A stretch of 60,228 nucleotides of DNA from CAYMUR01 sp964393615 (GCA_964393615.1 CAYMUR010000023.1:1-60228), one strand, 5' to 3'; counted from the first letter of the stretch, positions 8,256 through 18,558 are shown. Made by a program: numbers and translations. The notes: generated by a model not told the origin, from the letters alone.

Positions 8256-9804
8256 TGTGATTGGGGGCGCATTTATTTCGTTTGGCGCTAGCGCCGCAGA
8301 CGTGTTGATTGGTCTGTTAATTGGCAACGCGCTGGCTGTTCTTTCGTGGACATTGATTTGTGCACCGATTGCCGTAAAAACCCGGCTAACGTTGTACTGG
8401 TACCTGCGCAGAATTGCTGGTCCCGGACTGACCTCGCTATACAATGTACTGAACGCCTTGATGTTCTGTATTTTGTCTGGAACCATGATTACGGTGTCGG
8501 CTTCGGCAGTGCGGATACCGTTTGGAATTCCGGCGCAAACGAAGTGGTATCCGGAGGACGCTCGATTTGTATTCGTCGTCCTGGTGGTAGGAACGGTTGT
8601 TGTGGGGGTAGCCATTCTGGGATTCAGGCGTCTTGTTCAATTTTCCGTCGTGTGTGTTCCGTGGTTGTTCGTGATGTTTTTTGCGGGAGCGGTAGCAGCG
8701 TTGCCCTTGCTGGCCCAGCAAACGTCCACGGGTGCTTTATCCGGCATGGCAGATCTTTGGCGCATTGCAAACGAGATGGTTTATATTCATAATCCGGAGA
8801 GCGGATTGGGGATGTGGCACATCGTCGCCTTTGCTTGGATTTGTAATATTGCCTTTCATGTCGGGCTGTCAGACATGGCCGTTTTGCGGTATGCGCCGCG
8901 GGCATCGTACGGACTATTTTCGGCGTTCGGCATGTACCTGGGACATTATCTGGCCTGGGTTTGTGCTGGAGTGATGGGTGCCACGACGGCGTTGATTCTG
9001 AAGAAAGGGATTACGGAACTTGACGCAGGCCAAGTGGCGTATCAGACGCTGGGAGTTTCCGGCATTCTGGCAGTGATTATTGCGGGGTGGGCAACATCGA
9101 ATCCCACGTTGTACCGGGCGGGTCTTGCGTTGCAGACGGTGACACCAGCCTGGCCGCGGTGGCTGGTAACATTGTTGGCCGGTGTCGGAACAACTATCGT
9201 GGCCTGCTTTCCTTTTGTGTTTTCAAGATTGCTCGACTTCGTGGCCTTGTATGGGATCCTGCTTTCACCAGTGGGGGCCATCGTTTTCGTAGAGCACTGG
9301 TTATTTCCAATTCTTGGCTGGCGACGGTATTGGTTTAATGCGACTGGCAAGTGGATTAGCTGGCCAGCGTTGGCAGCCTGGTTTATTTGTGTAGGGATTG
9401 CGATCGGACTGTGGTGGACCGAGACATTGCATATTTTTTTCATTGCGATACCGCTGTGGTTTGTTGCGGCAGCCCTGTATGTTGTTTTAGCCGGATGTTT
9501 TGGAGCGCGGTCATCGAAAGCAGCTGTCAAGGAGAGTGAGTCCTCTTTGACGCCCGCTCCCGTGGTGGGTCCGGTGCCTCATCTTCCCAGGCCGCTGTGG
9601 CTTCGCTTGGTGGGAGCCCTGGCGCTGTTGACCCTGATGGTGGCGTTGGCTTTGCCGGTATGGGTGATCTTGGGGGGTAATGCACTCTATGATTCACGAC
9701 TTGAAAGTTACTTCGATTGGCTGGGCGTAATGAGCGTGGTTCATTTGATCGCGGTCGCTACCTGGGTAGTGGCAGGTGATCGTCAACGGACAGCGAAAGA
9801 ATAA
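8116..9804 (+). CDS. NCS1-type cytosine/purine/allantoin permease-like transporter
   Basis: The 562-residue protein has about twelve hydrophobic segments and an N-terminal cytosolic tail followed by GGEHVAGTEFVIGGAFISFG, the entry to TM1 of nucleobase:cation symporter-1 family proteins. The central LGFRRLVQFSVVCVPWLFVM and ASNPTLYRAGLALQ-like segments also fit that family. It should import a nucleobase, hydantoin or related compound with a cation. A Lys/Ser-rich cytosolic loop near residues 465-490 precedes two final TM segments. It is divergent from the PhyH gene in the ancestral order and ends 11 bases before the GH106-like gene, so those two are probably co-transcribed. The first 47 codons are duplicated at 5922-6061. 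Confidence 0.85.
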   Translation: MSQQHSLTERVDKLYEFERAPVTEDRLQSGKHFAALFGGEHVAGTEFVIGGAFISFGASAADVLIGLLIGNALAVLSWTLICAPIAVKTRLTLYWYLRRIAGPGLTSLYNVLNALMFCILSGTMITVSASAVRIPFGIPAQTKWYPEDARFVFVVLVVGTVVVGVAILGFRRLVQFSVVCVPWLFVMFFAGAVAALPLLAQQTSTGALSGMADLWRIANEMVYIHNPESGLGMWHIVAFAWICNIAFHVGLSDMAVLRYAPRASYGLFSAFGMYLGHYLAWVCAGVMGATTALILKKGITELDAGQVAYQTLGVSGILAVIIAGWATSNPTLYRAGLALQTVTPAWPRWLVTLLAGVGTTIVACFPFVFSRLLDFVALYGILLSPVGAIVFVEHWLFPILGWRRYWFNATGKWISWPALAAWFICVGIAIGLWWTETLHIFFIAIPLWFVAAALYVVLAGCFGARSSKAAVKESESSLTPAPVVGPVPHLPRPLWLRLVGALALLTLMVALALPVWVILGGNALYDSRLESYFDWLGVMSVVHLIAVATWVVAGDRQRTAKE

Positions 9805-9815
9805 ATTAGAAAGAT

Positions 9816-12794
9816 ATGTCCGAGTTATTCTGTAGCGTTTTGAACCTGCGACTGCGATCCTTGAAACGAGAAACTCATGGTCATTGGTCTGTCTGGCCCG
9901 GGGTGAAAATTTTCAGCAGTATGGGTCTGCTGCTTTGGATGATGCTGGGCAGCATGGTTTTCACGGAGCCTTCTCATTGCCCTGCCGCTGAGGATAGTTT
10001 TGCCGATCCATTGGGCTGGCCTCCGATTACTCGCGAGCAGAAGCCCTGGACGCGTTGGTGGGGGTGTGGTTCGGTGGTGGATGAAAAGAATCTCCAGGCG
10101 GAATTGACTCGCTTGAGTCAAGCGGGTTTGGGCGGCATCGAACTTACCTGCCTTTACGGTGCAAAAGGTTTCGAAGAGAGGTACATTTCGTACCTCTCTC
10201 CGCGCTGGATCGAAATGTTCAACGTCACGTGCGATCTGGCTGGTCAGCTCGACCTGGGAGTCGATCTTCCGCCCTGCTCGGGCTGGGTCTATGCGGGTTC
10301 CTGGGTCAAGCCGAGCCAAACGATCGTGCGTGCCAAGCTGGAAACGAAGGTATTAGAACAAGGGAAATCCTGGCAGCTGGACCTTGGCGACCGACGGGTG
10401 GCGGCCATCATGGCATTTTCGCGGGATGGCAGGATCGTTGATCTGCGGCAGAATGATGTGAATAAGGGTGTGCTGCAATGGCAAGCGCCAGAAGGCGAAT
10501 GGACCGTGTTTCTGGTTTCGATGGATCCGTCTCCGCAAAAACCGAAGGCAATCGCCCCGGGTGGTGAAGGATTACCGATCGACCCGCTGTCGCGGCAGAG
10601 TGTGTCCGAATATCTGTCCGAATTCGGTCAGCGTACCAACGGAATCCGGGCCGGAGTGGTGCGCGCGTATTACCATGATTCTTTTGAATACGCCATCGAC
10701 TCGTCGGCGGATTTGTTTGACGAGTTCTCGGTTCGTCGTGGATACGATTTGCGTCACCACTTGCCCGCATTGTTCGGTCGAGCCGAAGAGGATCCCTCGT
10801 TGCGGAACGATAGCATTGCCCGTGTGCGCTGTGATTATCGTGAAACCGTATCTGACATGTTACTCGACAATTTTGTCAAACCATTGACCGATTGGACCCA
10901 CCAACGGGGTAGTCAAAGTCGTAACCAGGCTCACGGTTCTCCTGGGAACCTATTGGACCTGTATGCGGCAGCCGACATTCCAGAAGCGGAATTGTACGGA
11001 CGCCTTGACCAACCGGGCCCACCGATGCACCCTTTTACCGATGTGATGAATGTCAAGTTGGCTTCATCGGCCGGCCATGTGGCAGGACGTTTGTTGATTG
11101 CGGCGGAAAGTTTTACCTGGTTGGACAATCATTTTCACACGACGTTACAGCAAATGAAGACGGCTGTTGATCGCTTCTTGCTGGGTGGCGCTAACCACAT
11201 TTTCTTTCACGGAACGGCCTATTCACCCGCCGAGGTGCCTTGGCCTGGCTGGTCGTATTTTGCTAGTGCCCAGGTGAATCCTCGAAATACGATTTGGCGT
11301 GATCTGCCCGTGTTGAACCAGTACATTGGCCGCTGCCAGTCCATACTACAACGGGGGCAGCCGAACAATGATGTGTTACTGTACTGGCCTATTTATGATT
11401 TATGGCAAGTGGGACATGATCTTTGGTGGCAGGATTACACGAGTTATTTTCAGCGGCGGCGGTATGAATTGCCCGACCTACCTTTGTTGGATGCAAATTG
11501 GGGTACCATCGGTTACATGCAATTGCCATTACACTCCAAGCACTTGTGGTTCGATCCCAAGCCGGTGGGGCGGGTGGCGGATCGTTTGTGGAAGCGTGGA
11601 TACGGGTTTGATTTGGTCTCGGATCGGTTGTTGAACCGTTGCGATGCCAGGCAGGGAGCGATTCAGAGTCCAGGTGCACGTTATCAAGTCATGATTGTTC
11701 CGGCAGCTCGGGTGATGCCCCTGGAGACACTTGAGAAGATCATGTGTTTGGTCCGTGACGGGGCGACGGTGGGTTTTGTGTCGCACCTGCCAGAAGACGT
11801 GCCGGGATTAAAGAACGTAGAAGTGCGCCAGGGACAATTAAGAACATTGCTGCAGGACCTGGAATGGTTACCGGCGGACGCGCATCAAGTGCGCGCGGCA
11901 AAAGTTGGCCGGGGACGGATAATGGTTAGTAGTGATGTAGAGCAATTGTTGCAGGCTGCTGATGTCGGTCGTGAACCGTTGGTCGATCATGGATTGCAGT
12001 TCATCCGCCGTAAACACCGTCACGGACATTATTATTTTGTGAAGAACCCGACCGAGGAGATATTGGACCACTGGATTCAACTGGCAGTCAAGTTTGAAAC
12101 AGCTGCCTTACTGGATCCTATTACAGGCGAGGCGGGTCTAGCAGGGACGCGCCGGGTAGCAAACACCACGCGACAAATCCGTGTTCAGCTTGAACCTGGT
12201 CAATCAGTGATCCTGCGAACATTTCAGCAACGGAAGGAAGCCAATTTGTGGCGCTATCATGAACCTCTAGGCAGTACAACGGAAATTCAGGGAGAGTGGA
12301 CGGTTGAGTTTTTGGAAGGTGGTCCGGAACTGCCTGATTCCTATACCACCGTCTCACTCGACTCGTGGACAAAATTGCCAGATGTGCGGGCAGAGCGGTT
12401 TGCAGGTACGGTGCGGTATTCGTTGACGTTCGATGCGCCAAAGGGAGTCGGACCACAATTGTTGCGTCTGGGACGCTTGGGGGACAGTGCCCGGGTCTTC
12501 TTGAATCATCAACGATTGACAACACTTGTCTGCCGTCCGTTTCAGGTCAGGGTAGAAACGCTTCGACCCGTCGGTAACCATTTACAGATTGATGTAACGA
12601 ACGTTGCGGCCAACCGGATTCGTGACCTCGACATTCGCAAGGTGCCGTGGAAAGAATTACATGGTTATGGCATGTTGAACATGGGGGCCCAGGTCAACCG
12701 GGCAGGATTGAAAAGTCGCAAACTGGACGCATCGCTGTGGCCCGTTCGCGAGGCTGGCTTGTTCGGCCCTGTGACGTTACAGCCCGTCCAGTGA
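9816..12794 (+). CDS. GH106-like alpha-L-rhamnosidase, secreted
   Basis: The 992-residue protein starts with a basic leader and a hydrophobic stretch near residues 35-50 (MGLLLWMMLGSMVF), so it is probably exported. From residue about 65 it matches the glycoside hydrolase 106 pattern: KPWTRWWGCGSVVDEKNLQA and LSQAGLGGIELTCLYG, then the long barrel with ESFTWLDNHFHTTLQQMK and GGANHIFFHGTAYSP. A C-terminal beta-sandwich (from about 830, GEWTVEFLEGGPELPDS) completes the family architecture. Such enzymes cleave terminal L-rhamnose from plant or algal polysaccharides. It follows the permease by 11 bases. Length is normal for the family. The enzyme class is well supported; exact specificity is not. 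Confidence 0.82.
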   Translation: MSELFCSVLNLRLRSLKRETHGHWSVWPGVKIFSSMGLLLWMMLGSMVFTEPSHCPAAEDSFADPLGWPPITREQKPWTRWWGCGSVVDEKNLQAELTRLSQAGLGGIELTCLYGAKGFEERYISYLSPRWIEMFNVTCDLAGQLDLGVDLPPCSGWVYAGSWVKPSQTIVRAKLETKVLEQGKSWQLDLGDRRVAAIMAFSRDGRIVDLRQNDVNKGVLQWQAPEGEWTVFLVSMDPSPQKPKAIAPGGEGLPIDPLSRQSVSEYLSEFGQRTNGIRAGVVRAYYHDSFEYAIDSSADLFDEFSVRRGYDLRHHLPALFGRAEEDPSLRNDSIARVRCDYRETVSDMLLDNFVKPLTDWTHQRGSQSRNQAHGSPGNLLDLYAAADIPEAELYGRLDQPGPPMHPFTDVMNVKLASSAGHVAGRLLIAAESFTWLDNHFHTTLQQMKTAVDRFLLGGANHIFFHGTAYSPAEVPWPGWSYFASAQVNPRNTIWRDLPVLNQYIGRCQSILQRGQPNNDVLLYWPIYDLWQVGHDLWWQDYTSYFQRRRYELPDLPLLDANWGTIGYMQLPLHSKHLWFDPKPVGRVADRLWKRGYGFDLVSDRLLNRCDARQGAIQSPGARYQVMIVPAARVMPLETLEKIMCLVRDGATVGFVSHLPEDVPGLKNVEVRQGQLRTLLQDLEWLPADAHQVRAAKVGRGRIMVSSDVEQLLQAADVGREPLVDHGLQFIRRKHRHGHYYFVKNPTEEILDHWIQLAVKFETAALLDPITGEAGLAGTRRVANTTRQIRVQLEPGQSVILRTFQQRKEANLWRYHEPLGSTTEIQGEWTVEFLEGGPELPDSYTTVSLDSWTKLPDVRAERFAGTVRYSLTFDAPKGVGPQLLRLGRLGDSARVFLNHQRLTTLVCRPFQVRVETLRPVGNHLQIDVTNVAANRIRDLDIRKVPWKELHGYGMLNMGAQVNRAGLKSRKLDASLWPVREAGLFGPVTLQPVQ

Positions 12795-13004
12795 TGCCTT
12801 GCTGGCAACAGGTTTTAGAATCCATGATTTACGAAATGGCAGGGTTTGCCGAGAGACGTGTGGTATTTTCTTCTCGCCAGGGTCGCTGATAGGTTGACCA
12901 TTCTACCGGAGACCAAAGACGAAGAGCGGCCCGTTGCAAATCCTTGACTAATTCGTGCTGAAGTTCTAGGATAAGACCTCTAACTGACGAGATTGTTTTG
13001 GTGG

Positions 13005-14666
13005 ATGTTTACCATGATCACGAAAATTTACCGTTTCAGGCTTCTATTGACATTGGGTATTGTTGGAGTGTTTGCGAGTCAGCAGCTGGCTGGAGAGGGT
13101 GCACGGACGGCTCGCCAGCAAGTTCTGGACAAACAGCGTCGCATTATTTTCAACGACGATACGTATGAATTAAGTCGCGTTGATGCCGACACGCCTGCCG
13201 GTTTTCTGCGTCGACGTCTCCAGCCCCTGGTGGGAACACCGGTCGACACGATTTCTTTTTCTGTTTTGGGTGGTTGGGGAGATGCGCCTGTTTACGACAG
13301 TAAGGTACAGCCGATTTTTGGTGACGCGCATGGGGGGGCTCCGCAACGGTGGTCACCCTACACCATGCGAAATATCAAGGCCCTTATTCGGAGTGGACGG
13401 GACCCCCTGCAAGTCGCTATTGACTTTGCCCACCACAATGAAATGGAGCTGTTTGCCTCCATGCGAATGAACGATTGCCACGACAGTTTTCTACCGCAAC
13501 TGGTTACGCTGTGGAAGAAAAAGCATCCGGAATTCCTGGTTGACCCCCACGGTATTCCACACGACAAAGACGTACATTCATTGGGGTTGTACGTGATTGC
13601 TCAGGACTTTTCGCACCCTGAGGTGCGACAGCGAAAATTCGAGATTATCGAGGAAGTGTGCCAGCGATATGACGTGGACGGTGTCGACCTCAACTTCATC
13701 CGACATCCGGTTTTCTTCAGCAGCACCATGCGCGGGGAAGCGGTCAGTGATGAGGAAATCGAGATCATGACAGGCCTCTTGCGCCGCATTCGGAGTTTTA
13801 CCGACCAGCAGGCGGTTCAACGAGGACGGCCGATCCTGCTGGCAGCGATTGTACCAGATAATCCACAGTTGGCGCGTCGTGTTGGCTTGGATCTGGAGAC
13901 CTGGATGGAAAATGACCTGATTGACATAGTGATCCCAGGCCTGGGATATGCTCCCTATACGTTGCCGGTGCAGCTGTGGACTGATTTGGCGCAGCCCCAT
14001 GGAGTGAAAGTGTATCCCTGCATCAACCGTAAAGTGCCGCAGGGAATTGATAACCAGAACGTCGCGTTGGGATTTCGTGGTGTGGCGTCGAATTGGTATC
14101 GTGTAGGTGCAGCTGGTGTATTTTTCTGGAACCTGGGAACCCCCCTGGAGCATTTATCGGGGGAGAGACTTGTTGCCACGCGAAATCTGTTTTATGCCGC
14201 ACTACCACACATGGGGAGTGTGCAGGGTTTGGCGAGCCAAGACAAGCTTTTTGGTACGGACGATCCCGTGTTCAGTTATTATCAGCATATTTCCAGTCAT
14301 GCACCATTGCCAATTGACATTGGACCGGAGGATGTTCGGCAAATTGTGTGGGAGGTAGGCGATGATATTGTTGGAGAAGCGAAAGCGGGCCGGTTGGAAA
14401 GTTTGGAACTGGTGTTGAAGTTTGCCAATCCAGTGAATGGGAAACGATTGTTCACCCGGCTCAACAACCAAGAGCTGAGAGGGGGTGAATTGACCGGAGA
14501 TGATCAAAGAGAGCTTCGTTTTCAGTTAAGGCCAGACCTTATTCAGCAAGGCAAGAACGGTCTGAAAATCTCGTTGTCAAAGGGTGGCAACCAGAATTCG
14601 ATCACTCTGTTGAGTGTTCGCCTGTGGGTACGCTATGTGGAACGGAGTGAAGTTCCTGGGGAATAA
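13005..14666 (+). CDS. Secreted GH10-like (GHL10-type) glycosyl hydrolase
   Basis: About 553 residues with a Sec signal peptide (FRLLLTLGIVGVFASQQLAG). The body is a TIM-barrel of the glycosyl-hydrolase-like family found widely in planctomycetes. Landmarks are LFASMRMNDCHDSF, VDGVDLNFIRHPVFF (barrel strand with acidic and aromatic groove residues), DIVIPGLGYAPY and VKVYPCINRK. The C-terminal ~110 residues form a probable beta-sandwich (LESLELVLKFANPVNG). The frame opens with TTG at 12993, but ATG 13005 or 13014 are more natural starts. The substrate is unknown. Its position after the rhamnosidase suggests a shared polysaccharide target. Confidence 0.75.
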   Translation: MFTMITKIYRFRLLLTLGIVGVFASQQLAGEGARTARQQVLDKQRRIIFNDDTYELSRVDADTPAGFLRRRLQPLVGTPVDTISFSVLGGWGDAPVYDSKVQPIFGDAHGGAPQRWSPYTMRNIKALIRSGRDPLQVAIDFAHHNEMELFASMRMNDCHDSFLPQLVTLWKKKHPEFLVDPHGIPHDKDVHSLGLYVIAQDFSHPEVRQRKFEIIEEVCQRYDVDGVDLNFIRHPVFFSSTMRGEAVSDEEIEIMTGLLRRIRSFTDQQAVQRGRPILLAAIVPDNPQLARRVGLDLETWMENDLIDIVIPGLGYAPYTLPVQLWTDLAQPHGVKVYPCINRKVPQGIDNQNVALGFRGVASNWYRVGAAGVFFWNLGTPLEHLSGERLVATRNLFYAALPHMGSVQGLASQDKLFGTDDPVFSYYQHISSHAPLPIDIGPEDVRQIVWEVGDDIVGEAKAGRLESLELVLKFANPVNGKRLFTRLNNQELRGGELTGDDQRELRFQLRPDLIQQGKNGLKISLSKGGNQNSITLLSVRLWVRYVERSEVPGE

Positions 14667-14829
14667 AAAAGGAACCAACCAGGTGTCAGGATTCAGGGGG
14701 CGAACAAGTCGTCCTGCCCCGGATCGCCCCGAACAGTTACACGTTTCACGAAGATGCCGCGAAGAAGGTTTACCGTAGCGATCCAAGCCACCATCGACCC
14801 CGTGTATCTGTCGACTCGGTCGAGACTGT

Positions 14830-15918
14830 CTAGATTCTTGTGGCTTCAAGTGTTTTGAGTGTGCGGGCGATCCACAGCGAAAATTGGGCGCCGATGTTGG
14901 GGACCACTTCCCATCGTTCAGGTGGATAGGCCGGTAACAGCTCGGGATAGGTAAATCCGCCGTCACTTTGTTGAAGACTAATTAAATGGTCGGCAAAACG
15001 ACAAGCGTGATGAAGGTATTGGTTTTCACGAGTAATGGCAAAGAGGGTGGTCGCCGCCCAACACATTTTATGGCTGATAGTGTTGGTCCAGAGATCCGCA
15101 GCGAGCCGAACCGTATCGTGGTAGGTTGTAACGGCCGCCTGCAGATATTTTGGATCGCCTGTCGCACCATAGACATGCGCCAGTGCCACCACTAGTAAAC
15201 CTATTTTGTAGTAATGTTGTTGTGGATCGGCCCAGCGAAGCACGGTAGTGGGTGCTTCGCCGCCAGAGTTTGTTAACAATCCTACGGGTAGGCTCCAGGT
15301 CGTGAAAAACTGCTCTTCGGGGTTCGGTTGCGCCTGGCAAAGTTGGAGGATAAATTCGCCGCCCTTGACACATGGTTGGACCCGTCCAGCGCGGGCCAAG
15401 GCGATAGTAGTCATCGTGGTGCTGTCAAAGTCGATAGGGCCGCTTTGGCTTTCTCGCTGTGTCACTCCGGAAAAAAATCCTCCACAGCCGGGGTCTTGAA
15501 AAGAGGTTGCGTAATTCAGCCAGAGGTTACTTAGATCAAAAACTCCTGCATCAGAGGCTCCCCAAGCCAGCCAGCTAGGTACATAGCTGATCATTTGGTC
15601 CCGATTGTCATTTTGTTGCAAGGGAATGTCGTTGCTGACAAAGCATTGGGCCACATGCCCCAGAAGTCGGAGAGACCAATCGTGTCGGCCCACATAATTG
15701 GCATAAGGAATCAGTGAAAAATAGCCGTCAGCCGAGGAGGGGGAGCTCCAGCCAGCGCTTTTCGTGTCGAGATGTTTCTCAACGTACTCATCAAAGCTGC
15801 GGAGGCAGGTCCGATAGAGTTCGATTCGCTCTTCATTGGTTGCCTGACTCGGCTGAGGATGGGACGAGTTACTGTGTCCCGTGTCAGATTGGCATGACGG
15901 TTTCCACTGAATATTCAT
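14830..15918 (-). CDS. Alpha/alpha-barrel (six-hairpin) glycosidase-like protein
   Basis: The 362-residue product, started at ATG 15918, has repeated helical hairpins with GYFSLIPYANYVGRHDWS, AVTTYHDTVRLAADLW and ISLQQSDGGFTYPEL, as in six-hairpin glycosidase folds such as GH88/GH105-type or terpene-cyclase-like toroids. The QQSDGGFTYPE motif is common in such barrels. There is no signal peptide from this start; an upstream extension to 16089 exists but does not read like protein. Catalytic acids cannot be assigned with confidence. It converges on the GH10-like gene, and the 163-base gap between them has nothing recognisable. Confidence 0.65.
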   Translation of the reverse strand: MNIQWKPSCQSDTGHSNSSHPQPSQATNEERIELYRTCLRSFDEYVEKHLDTKSAGWSSPSSADGYFSLIPYANYVGRHDWSLRLLGHVAQCFVSNDIPLQQNDNRDQMISYVPSWLAWGASDAGVFDLSNLWLNYATSFQDPGCGGFFSGVTQRESQSGPIDFDSTTMTTIALARAGRVQPCVKGGEFILQLCQAQPNPEEQFFTTWSLPVGLLTNSGGEAPTTVLRWADPQQHYYKIGLLVVALAHVYGATGDPKYLQAAVTTYHDTVRLAADLWTNTISHKMCWAATTLFAITRENQYLHHACRFADHLISLQQSDGGFTYPELLPAYPPERWEVVPNIGAQFSLWIARTLKTLEATRI

Positions 15919-16554
15919 AGGTGGGCTTCGGGCCAGGAGGCGTTTGAGCGATTGTAGCAGGTAACCATGAATGCGAAATAAAGCGAAAAAATCGTATGGC
16001 GATCCTATGATTTTAGAAAACAATGAAGAGGCATACAAGATTAACCAAGTGTAGGTCGAGCAAGTGCTCGGGATGAACCAGCGGGCCACGCGAGTTCAGG
16101 AATCGGCTGGCCTGCCGATAGTATAGGAGTTGTTTGCCCGGTGCGTTCAAAGATTGCTTGTCCAGCATTTTCTATGTCAAGATGTCGATAGAGCGTTGCC
16201 GGAAAGTGCCTGGCGCTGACGTGGCGTGAGTCAGGATCTTTACCGTGAGAACCGGGAACGAAACACCTCTGTAAAATGATCCAATTGCCACCCACGGACA
16301 ATGAAAATGGTTTCCACAGGAGTTGTTGTCCGTCATGTTTTTAGAACTCAAAGACGAAGCGTTGGTTCTACTGCAGTGAAATCATTCAGATGCCAGTGCA
16401 GCTTCAAAGTTTTGATTCCAGAAAATACCCTGATTGGCACTAAGATTGACAGCCAAAGGGGAAAGATTAGAATTCAGGCGTTTGTTTTACTTAATGGATT
16501 GCAAGGTTTGTAGAAAACAAATACCTGCTCTGTTTCTCTTTTGCTAAAACGTTC
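15919..16554. other. Intergenic region, nothing recognised
   Basis: A 636-base stretch between the divergent six-hairpin protein and AI-2E-type transporter genes. It should contain both promoters. I see no convincing gene, RNA or repeat. The short open frames in it have no protein-like character. Confidence 0.5.
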
Positions 16555-17586
16555 ATGCCGAATACACTGCGGATTCCGATCGGTTTGAGAATTCTTTTGA
16601 CCCTGGCCAGTTTTGTAATTGTTATGGCCGGTATTTCGGCGGCTCGACCGATACTGGTGCCGGTGTTGTTGGCCGTGTTTCTGTCGATCACCTGTGCCCC
16701 TGGGATGAGGTGGTTGATTCGGCGGCGTGTTCCAACCCCCGTGGCTGTCCTCGTGGCAGTCTTGTGTCTGGTGGGCATTGGTGGCACGGTAGTGACCGTG
16801 ATCGGACAGTCGGTCTACAATTTTCGAGATAATTTGGATACCTATAAAGAACCATTGCAGAAAAAAGTGGCGACAGTGACGGATCGGTTGGGCGAGGCGG
16901 GCATCAAGATACCGAAAAGCTTCAATACCGACTACTTGGTCGATTCTTTTGGACTGTTGCTCAGCGGTCTGACTGAGCTCTTTGGGAAGGGGCTGTTTAT
17001 TCTTTTCTGCTTCGTGTTCATCGCGCTCGAAGCGTCGGAGTTTCCCAACAAGATCTCGGTGATCCCCGGAGACACGATGGCCCGCCAGGAACGCTGGAAT
17101 AAAATACTTTCAGAGACCCGCCGCTATGTGGCGTTGAAGACAATCATCAGTCTGGTCACGGGGCTCACGATCGGGGTGTTATTGTTCTTGTTGGGCGTCC
17201 CCTATCCTCCGGTGTGGGCGTTACTGGCGTTCCTGTTAAACTTTATTCCCAATATTGGTTCGATCATTGCGGCGCTACCAGCCATTCTGGTCACTTTTGT
17301 TACGCAAGATGGTGCCACGCTAGCCTGGGTGATTGGGATCTATGTGTGCGTCAATTTAGGAATCGGAAACATTGTTGATCCCCGAGTCATGGGCAAAGGT
17401 TTGGGGCTCTCGGCCCTCGTGGTCTTCTTGTCGTTGGTTTTCTGGGGTTTTGTGCTGGGGCCCGTGGGCATGCTGTTGGCGGCCCCGCTGACGATGATTG
17501 TCAAAATCGTCCTTTCGGCCTCCGCAGAAACGCGTTGGTTGGCGGTTCTTTTGAGCAACGAAGTGGTTGAGTCTGGTTCGGTGTGA
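16555..17586 (+). CDS. AI-2E family (PerM/TqsA-like) transporter
   Basis: A 343-residue membrane protein with the family layout. Two N-terminal TM segments (LRILLTLASFVIVMAGISAA and PILVPVLLAVFLSI) come first, then a third with VAVLVAVLCLVGIGG, then a soluble insert (residues about 95-140). A C-terminal membrane core follows with LLFLLGVPYPPVWALLAFL, NFIPNIGSIIAALPA, DPRVMGKGLGLSALVV and GPVGMLLAAPL. The LNFIPNIGS and the PLT near the end are characteristic of the AI-2E transporter family. Members export small molecules or exchange ions; the actual substrate is unknown. The stop lies only 15 bases from the end of the convergent PEP-CTERM gene. Confidence 0.9.
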   Translation: MPNTLRIPIGLRILLTLASFVIVMAGISAARPILVPVLLAVFLSITCAPGMRWLIRRRVPTPVAVLVAVLCLVGIGGTVVTVIGQSVYNFRDNLDTYKEPLQKKVATVTDRLGEAGIKIPKSFNTDYLVDSFGLLLSGLTELFGKGLFILFCFVFIALEASEFPNKISVIPGDTMARQERWNKILSETRRYVALKTIISLVTGLTIGVLLFLLGVPYPPVWALLAFLLNFIPNIGSIIAALPAILVTFVTQDGATLAWVIGIYVCVNLGIGNIVDPRVMGKGLGLSALVVFLSLVFWGFVLGPVGMLLAAPLTMIVKIVLSASAETRWLAVLLSNEVVESGSV

Positions 17587-17601
17587 TCCTCCGTGCGGTT
17601 T

Positions 17602-18558
17602 TCACAACGGTGCGGTCGCTTCGTGGCACCACTGTCGCAATCCCAACCAGGGCAGGGCAGATAGAAGCAGGATCAACGTGGCGGGCTCGGGTATCGCTGT
17701 AAAGGTAATCCAATCATCGTCGTTGCGCATGCCCCAGATGACCGGGTTGTTCTGTCGATACTCTTTGCTGATGATGGTATCCATTCGCTGGGCACCGCGC
17801 GCCTCGTAATCAAAAAATAACGAGTCTGGCATCAGTTCAAACAGAGAAATCCATTGGTCGTCGCTGGTATCATTGAAAAGCACGGCAACATCAAAATCAT
17901 TGGATAGCCTCATGTCGGCGTAGCCTAGAAGGTCGCCTGCTTCGACGGTCCGTGTGCTGTAGCTGGTGTCGTCTTGTTGGTGTGTCCAGATTCCGGAAAT
18001 CGTAGGGTAGTCATTAAAGATTTGCGGATAAGTATTGTCGAGGTTCAGGTGAAAAAGGACGGCCGTGTAGTTGGTGTTTTCGCTGGCAGTTATTTCTACG
18101 CGTTTGTTAACGATGGAGCTATCAGCCTCTCGTATCTCTTCCGTGACACGAGTGATCATGCCCGGAAAAGGTGCATAGACAGGGATGGTTGTGTTGTCGC
18201 CATGGTCCTGTTTGTGATGAGCATACGGCGAGTAGTAATGCTTCATACTGCTTTCGGGCTCCGATTGAACCGTTGCAAAAAAATTATCGATACTGTCGAT
18301 CACTGCCTGGGTTTCCGCGGTCAGTGATTCTCTCATGTAGGTGAAATCGTGTCCGGCCCCTGAACGAAATTTGGATAATTCGAAGATCATGTCAAGATTG
18401 GTGACATGGGCAGTGACCAGTTCCGGGTGTAAGGTTGCATCTTGAGAGAAACCAGGTAACGCGGTACAGCCTATTACGTAAATGAGAACGAGAGGATGTG
18501 CCAGTGTCTGGACTGTTTTTAGGACAAGCGACTGCCGGAATGGGAACCAGATGTTCAA
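17602..18558 (-). CDS. Secreted PEP-CTERM protein with M23-like fold
   Basis: The 318-residue protein has an N-terminal hydrophobic leader (LVLIYVIGCTALPGFSQ) and ends with IPEPATLILLLSALPWLGLR plus a short tail, the PEP-CTERM sorting signal recognised by exosortase. The middle (residues about 115-235) follows the order of a LytM/M23 peptidase domain: SPYAHHKQDHGDN, IPVYAPFPGMITRV, AVLFHLNLD and EAGDLLGYADM. The position that should hold the last metal-binding HxH reads DFDVAV instead. Peptidase activity is therefore doubtful; a degenerate or binding role is inferred. It converges tightly on the transporter gene. Exosortase itself is not in the window. Confidence 0.7.
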   Translation of the reverse strand: MNIWFPFRQSLVLKTVQTLAHPLVLIYVIGCTALPGFSQDATLHPELVTAHVTNLDMIFELSKFRSGAGHDFTYMRESLTAETQAVIDSIDNFFATVQSEPESSMKHYYSPYAHHKQDHGDNTTIPVYAPFPGMITRVTEEIREADSSIVNKRVEITASENTNYTAVLFHLNLDNTYPQIFNDYPTISGIWTHQQDDTSYSTRTVEAGDLLGYADMRLSNDFDVAVLFNDTSDDQWISLFELMPDSLFFDYEARGAQRMDTIISKEYRQNNPVIWGMRNDDDWITFTAIPEPATLILLLSALPWLGLRQWCHEATAPL

